From an uncultured Pelagibacteraceae bacterium (GTDB taxonomy: Bacteria > Pseudomonadota > Alphaproteobacteria > Pelagibacterales > Pelagibacteraceae): a stretch of DNA of 64,000 bases. A model generated the notes under the pieces. It ran no database searches. It worked only from the letters and a program-made list of their open reading frames with translations, and was not told the origin of the DNA. Location: assembly GCA_902518155.1 (NCBI GenBank), contig CABYFA010000002.1:62001-126000 (forward strand). The letters run 5' to 3'. Both the position numbers and the translations under genes were made by a program. Positions 57,316 through 64,000 of this stretch are shown piece by piece. Each line of letters opens with the position of its first letter. Within the stretch, counting starts at the first letter, position 1.

Positions 57316-58478
57316 TGAAAAAAAAAATTGCTATTCTTGGTTCTACAGGTTCAATTGGAAAATGTTTAATTGATATAATTAAAAAAGACAGAAAAAATTT
57401 TGAGATAATCCTTTTATCTGCTGATGAAAATTATAAAGAACTTTTAAAGCAAGCTAAATTTTTTAATGTTAAAAATTTAATTATTACTAACAATAAAAGT
57501 TTTAATGCAATCAAAAAAAGCAAATACTCAAAAAAAATCAATACCTATAATAATTTTGATAATTTCCAAAAAATTTTTAAGAAAAAAATCGATTATACAA
57601 TGAGTTCTATCTCAGGTGTTCAGGGACTTAAACCTACGATTGAAATCATCAGATATACTAATAAAATAGCTATTGCCAACAAAGAGGCAATTATATGTGG
57701 ATGGGATTTAATAGAAAAAAACTTAAAAAAACATAAGACACAATTTATTCCTGTAGACTCTGAACATTTTTCTATTTCGTACGCATTAAATGATATTGAT
57801 AGAAATCTTATTGATGAAATTTATTTAACTGCTTCAGGAGGTCCCTTTTTAAATAGTCCTATAAAAAAATTAAAAAAAGTAAATGTTAAACAAGCGATAA
57901 GTCATCCAAATTGGAAAATGGGAAAAAAAATATCAATTGACTCAGCGACTATGATTAACAAAGTCTTTGAGGTGATAGAGGCAAAAAAAATATTCAACAT
58001 ACCATATAATAAGTTATCAATTATAATTCATCCAAAATCCTATGTTCATGCTATTATCAAGCTTAAGAATGGACTTACCAAAATTATTGTACATGACACA
58101 AGTATGAAAATACCTATTTTTAACTCGCTATATTCGTCTAAAAGAATCATAAATTCAAAAAAATTAAATTTTAAAATTTTAAATAATTTAGATTTTAGAA
58201 ATGTTGATTTAAAAAAATTTCCAATACTTCGAACACTTAAAATATTACCTAACAACAACTCACTATTTGAAACAATTTTAGTAACTATTAATGATAAATT
58301 TGTAGAATTATTTTTAGATAATAAGATTAAATTTACTGATATTTCAAAAAAAATGAATAAAATATTAAATCTTGGAAGTTTAAAAAAATATAAAAAAGTG
58401 AAACCAAAAAATATTGATGAAATTATTAAAATGAATAAAAAAATAAAACACTATGTTGAATTATTAATTAAAAAATGA
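57315..58478 (+). CDS. dxr: 1-deoxy-D-xylulose 5-phosphate reductoisomerase
   Basis: Second step of the non-mevalonate isoprenoid pathway, NADPH-dependent, 387 residues. NADPH motif AILGSTGSIG near residue 5; metal and substrate sites IANKEAIICGW near 120, PVDSEHFSI near 147, TASGGPFLNSP near 176 and HPNWKMGKKISIDSATM near 198. It overlaps bamA by four bases; the site-2 protease gene rseP, usually between them, is absent here. Confidence 0.96.
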   Translation: MKKKIAILGSTGSIGKCLIDIIKKDRKNFEIILLSADENYKELLKQAKFFNVKNLIITNNKSFNAIKKSKYSKKINTYNNFDNFQKIFKKKIDYTMSSISGVQGLKPTIEIIRYTNKIAIANKEAIICGWDLIEKNLKKHKTQFIPVDSEHFSISYALNDIDRNLIDEIYLTASGGPFLNSPIKKLKKVNVKQAISHPNWKMGKKISIDSATMINKVFEVIEAKKIFNIPYNKLSIIIHPKSYVHAIIKLKNGLTKIIVHDTSMKIPIFNSLYSSKRIINSKKLNFKILNNLDFRNVDLKKFPILRTLKILPNNNSLFETILVTINDKFVELFLDNKIKFTDISKKMNKILNLGSLKKYKKVKPKNIDEIIKMNKKIKHYVELLIKK

Positions 58479-60727
58479 CTATGTTTAGGTTTATCAATAA
58501 GATCGGATTAATATTAATATTTTTTTTGTTTATCTTTACCTCTGTGTTGAGAGCTGAAATAATTGATGAAATTAATATTGAAGGAAATCAACGTATTTCC
58601 ACTGACACTATTAAGATGTTCTCTAATGTGTCTGTTAAAGATGATTTATCTGAGAATGATTTAAATCAAATACTTAAAAGATTATATAGTACAGATTTTT
58701 TCGATACTGTATCTGTAAAGATACAAAACAAAATACTTATCATTACTGTGAAAGAAAATCCAATAATACAAAATATAAATTATGAAGGAATTAAATCGTC
58801 TGAGATGTTAGATGGTTTAAAAAAAAATATAATTTTAAAAAATAGATCTTCTTTCAATGAGATTTTATTAGAAAAAGATAGAGAACGTATTAAAGATTTT
58901 TTAAAAAATAAAGGATATTATTTCTCTGAAATAGAAATATTAATTAATGAATTAGAAGATAATAAAATTAATTTAACTTATAATATTTCTCTCGGTGAAA
59001 AAGCTAAGATTCGTAAAATTACTTTTATAGGAAATAAAATTTTCAAAGATAAAAAGTTAAAAAGTGTAATTTTGAGTGAAGAGTACAAACCATGGAAATT
59101 TTTATCTGGAAAAAAATACCTTAACGAATCATTGATTAATTACGATGAAAGATTACTAAAAAATTATTATCTAAATAAAGGTTATTACAATGTTGTTGTA
59201 AATTCATCATTTGCAAAAATGACTGATAAAGAATCATTTGAATTAATCTTTAATATTGATGCCAATTCAAAATTATTTTTTGGTAATCTAAATATAGATT
59301 TACCAAATGACTTTTCTAAAACTAATTACGAAAATGTTGAAAAATTTTTTCAAAAATTAGAGAATGAACCATATTCTATAAATCGGATTGAAGACATTGT
59401 TGAAAAAATTGAAACTATAACAATCAATGAACAATACGAGTCAATTAAAGCTAACATAAATGAAAATATAATTAACGATAAAATTAATATTAATTTTAAA
59501 ATAGAAGAAACAGAAAAATTTTTTGTTGAACGAATAAATATTTTTGGAAATAATATAACATTAGAGTCAGTGATAAGAAATCAAATTGAAATTGATGAGG
59601 GTGATCCTTTTAATCAAATACTTTATTCAAAATCTTTGAATAATATAAAATCTTTAAATTTTTTTGAGAATGTTGAGGGTGAGATTTTAGATGGAAATGA
59701 GTTTAATACAAAAATAATTAATATTAATATAACTGAAAAAGCTACTGGTGAAATTTTTGCTGGTGTTGGTACAGGAACAGAAGGATCCTCTTTTTCATTT
59801 GGCGTTAAAGAGAACAATTATTTGGGAAGAGGTGTACAAGTTGATAGTAACTTAAACATTTCAGAAGAAAAAATTAAGGGAAAATTTATTGTTTCTAATC
59901 CAAATTATAAAAATTCTGACAAAAGAATTGATTTAGCGCTTGAAGCTTCTGCAGTTGATAGACTAGGGACATCTGGATATAAATCTAATGTAAGTGGATT
60001 TACAATTGGTACACAATTTGAGTATTTAGACGATTTTAGGCTTGGATTATCTTCCAAAAATAATATTGAAAAAATAGAAGTCGATGGAAGTGCATCTGCT
60101 AAACAAAAAAAACAAGATGGAAATTATTTTGATAGTTTTATTGGGTTAGACTTTATTTATGATAAAAGAAATCAAAGATATCAAACAACAAGTGGTTTTT
60201 TAAGTGATTATAATTTGAATTTACCAATTTTGAGTGACACAAATACCCTTACTAATGTTTATAATTATAAAGTTTTTAAAGAATTATATGAAAATAATGT
60301 CTCCTCATTTTCATTTTTATTTAAGGCAGCGAGTTCACTAAGCGGAGATGATATTAAACTTTCTGAGAGAATGTATATACCTGGAAGAAAACTGAGAGGT
60401 TTTGAAACAGGTAAAATTGGACCAAAAGATGGAAGTGATTTTATCGGTGGAAATTATGTTTCAACTATTAATGCTACAACTTCTTTACCCAAAATATTAG
60501 AGAATGTTCAAAATGTGGATATCGTTATGTTTGCAGATGCAGCAAACATATGGGGCGTTGATTATGATAGTTCACTAGATAAAAGTGGCATTAGAAGTTC
60601 AGTTGGAGTAGGACTTGATTGGTTAACACCTGTGGGACCTTTAACCTTTTCATTTGCCAAACCAATAACTAAAGAATCTACGGATATCGAGGAAACATTT
60701 AGATTTAATATAGGTACCAGTTTTTAA
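58475..60727 (+). CDS. bamA: Outer membrane protein assembly factor BamA
   Basis: Omp85 protein that inserts beta-barrels in the outer membrane, 750 residues with signal peptide (hydrophobic GLILIFFLFIFTSVLRA). Five POTRA domains run from about residue 28 to 420, the first beginning IDEINIEGNQRISTDTI. The barrel follows and contains the RGFETGKIGP loop-6 signature near 645. It ends with Phe, as outer-membrane barrels do. Chaperone gene skp follows at once. Confidence 0.96.
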   Translation: MTMFRFINKIGLILIFFLFIFTSVLRAEIIDEINIEGNQRISTDTIKMFSNVSVKDDLSENDLNQILKRLYSTDFFDTVSVKIQNKILIITVKENPIIQNINYEGIKSSEMLDGLKKNIILKNRSSFNEILLEKDRERIKDFLKNKGYYFSEIEILINELEDNKINLTYNISLGEKAKIRKITFIGNKIFKDKKLKSVILSEEYKPWKFLSGKKYLNESLINYDERLLKNYYLNKGYYNVVVNSSFAKMTDKESFELIFNIDANSKLFFGNLNIDLPNDFSKTNYENVEKFFQKLENEPYSINRIEDIVEKIETITINEQYESIKANINENIINDKININFKIEETEKFFVERINIFGNNITLESVIRNQIEIDEGDPFNQILYSKSLNNIKSLNFFENVEGEILDGNEFNTKIININITEKATGEIFAGVGTGTEGSSFSFGVKENNYLGRGVQVDSNLNISEEKIKGKFIVSNPNYKNSDKRIDLALEASAVDRLGTSGYKSNVSGFTIGTQFEYLDDFRLGLSSKNNIEKIEVDGSASAKQKKQDGNYFDSFIGLDFIYDKRNQRYQTTSGFLSDYNLNLPILSDTNTLTNVYNYKVFKELYENNVSSFSFLFKAASSLSGDDIKLSERMYIPGRKLRGFETGKIGPKDGSDFIGGNYVSTINATTSLPKILENVQNVDIVMFADAANIWGVDYDSSLDKSGIRSSVGVGLDWLTPVGPLTFSFAKPITKESTDIEETFRFNIGTSF

Positions 60728-61240
60728 ATGAATATTTTTAAAAAATTTATCACTATTTTTATAGTGTTATTTTTGTTTGTGCCCTCATCTTATGGTGAAG
60801 ATAAAATTGTTTATTTAGATTTGGATAACGTTGTAACTAACACGAATGCTGGTAAATCAATTTTAGATCAACTCGAAAAATCTAAAAAATCAGCGCTGTT
60901 AAGATTTGAAAAAAAAGAAAAGGAATTAAAAATTATTGAAGATGAAATTAAAAAACAAAAAAATATTATTTCTGAGGAAGAATTAAGAAAAAAATTGCTT
61001 GAATTTAGAAAAGAGCTTGCAAATTTTCGTCAAGAAAGACAAAAAGTTATCAATGAATTTAATCAAAAGAAGAAAGTAGAATTTGATCAATTTTTTAAAA
61101 AAATCACTCCTATCATAGAAAAATACGTTAGTGAAAAAAATATTGATATGGTACTTGATAGAAAAAAGGTTTTTATAGCAAGCAAAAAAAAAGATATTAC
61201 AAAAGAAATTATAAAGATAATTAATACCAATTTAAAATGA
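60728..61240 (+). CDS. skp: Periplasmic chaperone Skp/OmpH
   Basis: Chaperone that escorts unfolded outer membrane proteins, 170 residues with signal peptide (IFKKFITIFIVLFLFVPSSYG). A beta strand (DKIVYLDLDNVV) is followed by a long Lys/Glu-rich coiled coil (about 50-130) and a final beta segment (NIDMVLDRKKVFIA), the Skp layout. It starts on the base after bamA, and overlaps fabZ by four bases. Confidence 0.9.
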   Translation: MNIFKKFITIFIVLFLFVPSSYGEDKIVYLDLDNVVTNTNAGKSILDQLEKSKKSALLRFEKKEKELKIIEDEIKKQKNIISEEELRKKLLEFRKELANFRQERQKVINEFNQKKKVEFDQFFKKITPIIEKYVSEKNIDMVLDRKKVFIASKKKDITKEIIKIINTNLK

Positions 61241-61686
61241 AAACTCATTTAGATAAAAAACAAATTATTGAGTTATTACCTCATCGTGAACCTATGCTGT
61301 TGATAGATGAACTTTATGATATTAAAAAATTATTTTCTGCCACAGCTGTTGTTAATGTTAAAAAAGATAGTTTTTTTGTAAATGGTCACTTCCCAGGACA
61401 ACCGGTTATGCCTGGGGTTTTAATTGTAGAGTCTTTTGGTCAAGCCGCAGCAGCTTTGACTGCTCATGGTTTAGATAAATCAACATATGAAAATAAATTG
61501 GTATTTTTAATGGGTGTAGAAAAAGCAAGATTTAGAAATCCGGTCATACCTGATTGTAAATTAATTCTAAAAATTGAGGCCATTAGGTCTCACGGACGTG
61601 TTTGGAAATATAAAGGTGAAGCATTTGTTGATGATAAAAAAATGGCAGATGCAATATGGTCAGCTACAATTGTCGATAAGAAATAA
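61237..61686 (+). CDS. fabZ: 3-hydroxyacyl-[acyl-carrier-protein] dehydratase FabZ
   Basis: Hotdog-fold dehydratase of fatty acid synthesis, 149 residues. IIELLPHREPMLLIDEL near the N-terminus and the active-site NGHFPGQPVMPGVLIVES (catalytic His near 49 and Glu near 63) are intact. It precedes lpxD here, the reverse of the E. coli lpxD-fabZ order. Confidence 0.96.
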   Translation: MKTHLDKKQIIELLPHREPMLLIDELYDIKKLFSATAVVNVKKDSFFVNGHFPGQPVMPGVLIVESFGQAAAALTAHGLDKSTYENKLVFLMGVEKARFRNPVIPDCKLILKIEAIRSHGRVWKYKGEAFVDDKKMADAIWSATIVDKK

Positions 61687-61737
61687 TTAGCAATAATTCT
61701 TGATAACACAACAACTTGTGCTTTGGTAAAAGCAAGA

Positions 61738-62715
61738 ATGTCTAATCCATTTTTTACTAATAATGGACCATTTAAAATTTCAGAAATCTTCAAAATTTTA
61801 AAAATTGAACTTAAAATTGAGGAAAATCTGATAGTAAAAGATGTTAAAGATTTATATAATGCTGGCAAAGACTGTATTACATTTTTTCACTCAAAAAAAT
61901 ATAATCAAATAGCAAAAAAAACCAAAGCATCATATTGTATCACAACACAAAATTTAAAAGACTATCTTCCAAAAAATTGCACTCCTATTGTGGTTGAAAA
62001 TGTATTAATTTCAACTTCACTTATTACTCAAAAGTTTTATCCAAATTCAATTGAGGATGAGTATGATACCTCCGCTGTTGATATAAAAAATACCAACCTC
62101 AAAGATATAGTAACTGCTGGTAAAAACGTATTAGTTGGAGACAACGTCAAAATTGGAAAAAATTGTTTAATTGGACATAACTCAATTATAGAACGCAATG
62201 TTCAAATTGGTGATAATTGTAAAATTGGATCAAACACCATTTTAAAAAATTCTGTGATAAAAGATAATGTAACTATTTTAGATAATTGTGTAATTGGAAA
62301 AAAAGGATTTGGTTTTTTTCCATCACAGATTAAAAATTTGAGATATCCTCATATAGGTATCGTCATAATCAATGAAAATTCTGAAATTGGATGTGGATCT
62401 ACAATAGATCGTGGTTCTTTATCTAATACAGAAATTGGTAAAAATACTTTTTTAGATAATCAAATTCATATAGCTCATAATGTTAAGATTGGCGAAAATA
62501 CAATTATAGCTGGACAAGTCGGAATTGCAGGAAGTTCAATTATTGGTAATAATGTGAAAATTGGTGGTCAAGCTGGAATATCCGGACATCTCAGAGTAGG
62601 AAATAATGTTGAAATCGGTGGTGGCAGCGGTGTTATAAAAGACATACCTGATAATTCAAAAGTTATGGGTTATCCAGCAAAAAGTATTAGAGAATTTTTG
62701 AAAGATAATAGATGA
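61738..62715 (+). CDS. lpxD: UDP-3-O-acylglucosamine N-acyltransferase
   Basis: Third step of lipid A synthesis, about 325 residues. The N-terminal uridine-binding domain is followed by a left-handed beta helix of hexapeptide repeats (from about residue 115) with catalytic His in IHIAHNVKIG near 248. The frame opens five codons earlier at a TTG, but MSNPFFTNNGP gives the normal LpxD start, so ATG 61738 is chosen. A 51-base gap separates it from fabZ, the longest in this cluster. Confidence 0.95.
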   Translation: MSNPFFTNNGPFKISEIFKILKIELKIEENLIVKDVKDLYNAGKDCITFFHSKKYNQIAKKTKASYCITTQNLKDYLPKNCTPIVVENVLISTSLITQKFYPNSIEDEYDTSAVDIKNTNLKDIVTAGKNVLVGDNVKIGKNCLIGHNSIIERNVQIGDNCKIGSNTILKNSVIKDNVTILDNCVIGKKGFGFFPSQIKNLRYPHIGIVIINENSEIGCGSTIDRGSLSNTEIGKNTFLDNQIHIAHNVKIGENTIIAGQVGIAGSSIIGNNVKIGGQAGISGHLRVGNNVEIGGGSGVIKDIPDNSKVMGYPAKSIREFLKDNR

Positions 62716-63494
62716 TACATAAAACTGCTATCGTTGATCCAAAATCTAAAATATCATCTAATGTAGAGGTAGGTCCCTATTCAGTAATTGGGCCAAATGT
62801 TGAGGTTGGAGAAAATACTATTATCCAATCTCATGTTAGTATCGTGGGAGACACTAAGATTGGGAAGAAAAATAAGATATATCCATTTGCTTCTATTGGA
62901 AACGATCCTCAAGATTTAAAATTTAATGATGAGGATACTAAATTAGAAATTGGAGATAACAATAAAATTAGAGAATATGTAACAATAAATCCAGGCACTA
63001 AAGGTGGCGGTGGAATTACTAAAATTGGTAATGGATGTTTATTTATGGTCTCTTCACATATAGCACATGATTGCTTAGTCGAGGACAATGTAATACTTGC
63101 AAATAATGTTCCTCTTGGTGGACATGCACATATTGAGCAAAATGTAATAATCGGAGGTAATTCAGCTGTACAACAATTTACGAGAGTAGGTAAGTTTGCA
63201 ATGATAGGTGGAATGTGTGGGGTTGTAAGAGATATTATCCCTTATGCGATGGTACACGGAAATAGAAGTGTTCTTCAGGGTTTAAATTTAATTGGTTTGA
63301 GAAGAAAAAATATACCTAATAAAGAAATCTTAGTTTTAAGTGAAGCATATAAAGAAATCTTTAAAAATGAAAATTTGACGGAAAATTTAAAAAATTTAAA
63401 TGCTGAAATCAAAAAAAATGATCTTGTAAAAGACGTCGTTGAATTTTTAGAAAAAGATAAAAAAAGACCAATATGCACACCTTTTTCAAAATAA
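62712..63494 (+). CDS. lpxA: UDP-N-acetylglucosamine acyltransferase LpxA
   Basis: First step of lipid A synthesis, 260 residues, a beta-helix trimer. Hexapeptide repeats begin IHKTAIVDPKSKISSNVEVG, the catalytic His is in SSHIAHDCLVEDNV near 121, and VHGNRSVLQGLNLIGLRRK near 195 starts the C-terminal helical part. Overlaps lpxD by four bases. Confidence 0.96.
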   Translation: MIHKTAIVDPKSKISSNVEVGPYSVIGPNVEVGENTIIQSHVSIVGDTKIGKKNKIYPFASIGNDPQDLKFNDEDTKLEIGDNNKIREYVTINPGTKGGGGITKIGNGCLFMVSSHIAHDCLVEDNVILANNVPLGGHAHIEQNVIIGGNSAVQQFTRVGKFAMIGGMCGVVRDIIPYAMVHGNRSVLQGLNLIGLRRKNIPNKEILVLSEAYKEIFKNENLTENLKNLNAEIKKNDLVKDVVEFLEKDKKRPICTPFSK

Positions 63495-63495
63495 A

Positions 63496-64000
63496 ATGAT
63501 AGGTTTGTTTTTAGGTGATACAGATTTTTCGAAAATCGTTCTTAAAAAGATAAAAAAACTAAAAAAAAAGTACTTTATAATTGATTTTTCTAGCAAGAAT
63601 GATTTTGCTAAAGAAAAAAAATCTTACAGAATTAGTATTGGAAAATTTGGAAAAATAATAGACCTAATTAAACAGCAAAAATCGAATAAAGTTCTTTTTG
63701 CTGGGAAAATCGCTAAACCAAAATTTTCTACATTGAGATTGGATTTGAAAGGCATTTATTACATGCCGAGTATTATAAAAGCTGCTAAATTAGGAGATGC
63801 AGCTATAATTAAAGTCATAATTGAAATCCTTAAAAATGAAAAAATTGATGTTATAAGTTCAATTCATTTCAATCCTGAGTTAACTTGCAAAAAAGGTTTA
63901 CATACAAAGATAAAACCATCTCGAGCTGATATTAAATCAATCAATAGAGGTATAAAATATTTAGCTAAAACTAATAGTTATGATCATATTCAAGCTCTAG
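63496..64000 (+). CDS. lpxI: UDP-2,3-diacylglucosamine pyrophosphatase LpxI (3' end outside window)
   Basis: Partial gene, 168 codons to the window edge, starting MIGLFLGDTDFSKIVLKKI one base after lpxA. The N-terminal domain pattern, the VLFAGKIAKPKFSTLRLDLK block near residue 73 and the beginning of the C-terminal domain (RGIKYLAKTNSYDHIQAL) match LpxI (DUF1009), the alphaproteobacterial replacement of LpxH in lipid A synthesis. lpxB would be expected next. Confidence 0.88.
   Translation, partial: MIGLFLGDTDFSKIVLKKIKKLKKKYFIIDFSSKNDFAKEKKSYRISIGKFGKIIDLIKQQKSNKVLFAGKIAKPKFSTLRLDLKGIYYMPSIIKAAKLGDAAIIKVIIEILKNEKIDVISSIHFNPELTCKKGLHTKIKPSRADIKSINRGIKYLAKTNSYDHIQAL

Noticed and set aside
61590-61868. 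92-aa minus-strand ORF opposite fabZ/lpxD
   Set aside because: It overlaps the conserved FabZ C-terminus and LpxD N-terminus on the other strand and has no ribosome binding site or family match.
1-64000. CRISPR arrays, insertion sequences, prophage, integrase or rRNA genes
   Set aside because: No regularly spaced repeats, transposase or integrase motifs, or rRNA-like sequence were seen; every sizeable stretch is explained by host-type genes.

Overview
The window is AT-rich, gene-dense DNA from what is almost certainly a marine alphaproteobacterium of the SAR11 clade (Pelagibacterales). The evidence is the AprM-type adenylylsulfate reductase cluster, organosulfonate genes, a TRAP transporter, alphaproteobacterial gene order (nuoA-N, birA, coaX, rnj, DUF1467, proS, lolC, lolD, dnaE), lysine- and asparagine-rich proteins, and very short or negative spacing between genes. 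No stretch longer than about 300 bases lacks a gene; the largest gaps are about 130 bases (before dctP and before rpsB). I saw no insertion sequence, prophage, CRISPR array or rRNA. The taxon is inferred from gene content; no search was run.

Left part (1-23.4 kb), a mosaic of short operons on both strands. It opens with folate genes (partial pabA-like amidotransferase, pabC-like lyase) and a HIT protein. A sulfur island follows: aprM-aprB-aprA, an unrecognised 116-aa gene, a tiny membrane ORF and a TSUP anion exporter on the plus strand; suyB/suyA on the minus strand; and divergent xsc. SuyAB and Xsc release sulfite from sulfolactate and sulfoacetaldehyde. AprBA can oxidise sulfite to APS and pass electrons to the membrane through AprM, and TSUP can export sulfite or sulfate. 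Next is a minus-strand operon (GMC oxidoreductase, TerC, SDR, M23 peptidase, methyltransferase, small membrane ORF), divergent from a TRAP transporter (dctP, attenuator, dctQ, dctM) followed by an NCS1 permease and an SDR. From 19.9 to 23.4 kb are small, partly unrecognised genes: DUF3047, YbgC thioesterase, UDGb uracil-DNA glycosylase, a histidine phosphatase, a 38-aa basic ORF and a DUF1289 operon.

Right part (23.4-64 kb), about 40 kb of core genes all on the plus strand: tRNA-Leu, tig, clpP, clpX, lon; tRNA-Val and tRNA-Asp; the complete 14-gene complex I operon; biotin ligase, pantothenate kinase, RNase J, ProRS, the LolCD lipoprotein exporter and DnaE; then rpsB, tsf, frr, uppS, cdsA, dxr, bamA, skp, fabZ, lpxD, lpxA and partial lpxI. 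Two genes common in this last block in other proteobacteria, pyrH and rseP, are absent from their usual places.

I found no clearly new multi-gene system. The items most worth a second look are the sulfite-centred island with its unknown gene, a probable pseudoknot leader overlapping the rpsB ribosome binding site, the tRNA-Leu/tig junction, and several tiny ORFs that automated annotation would probably miss.
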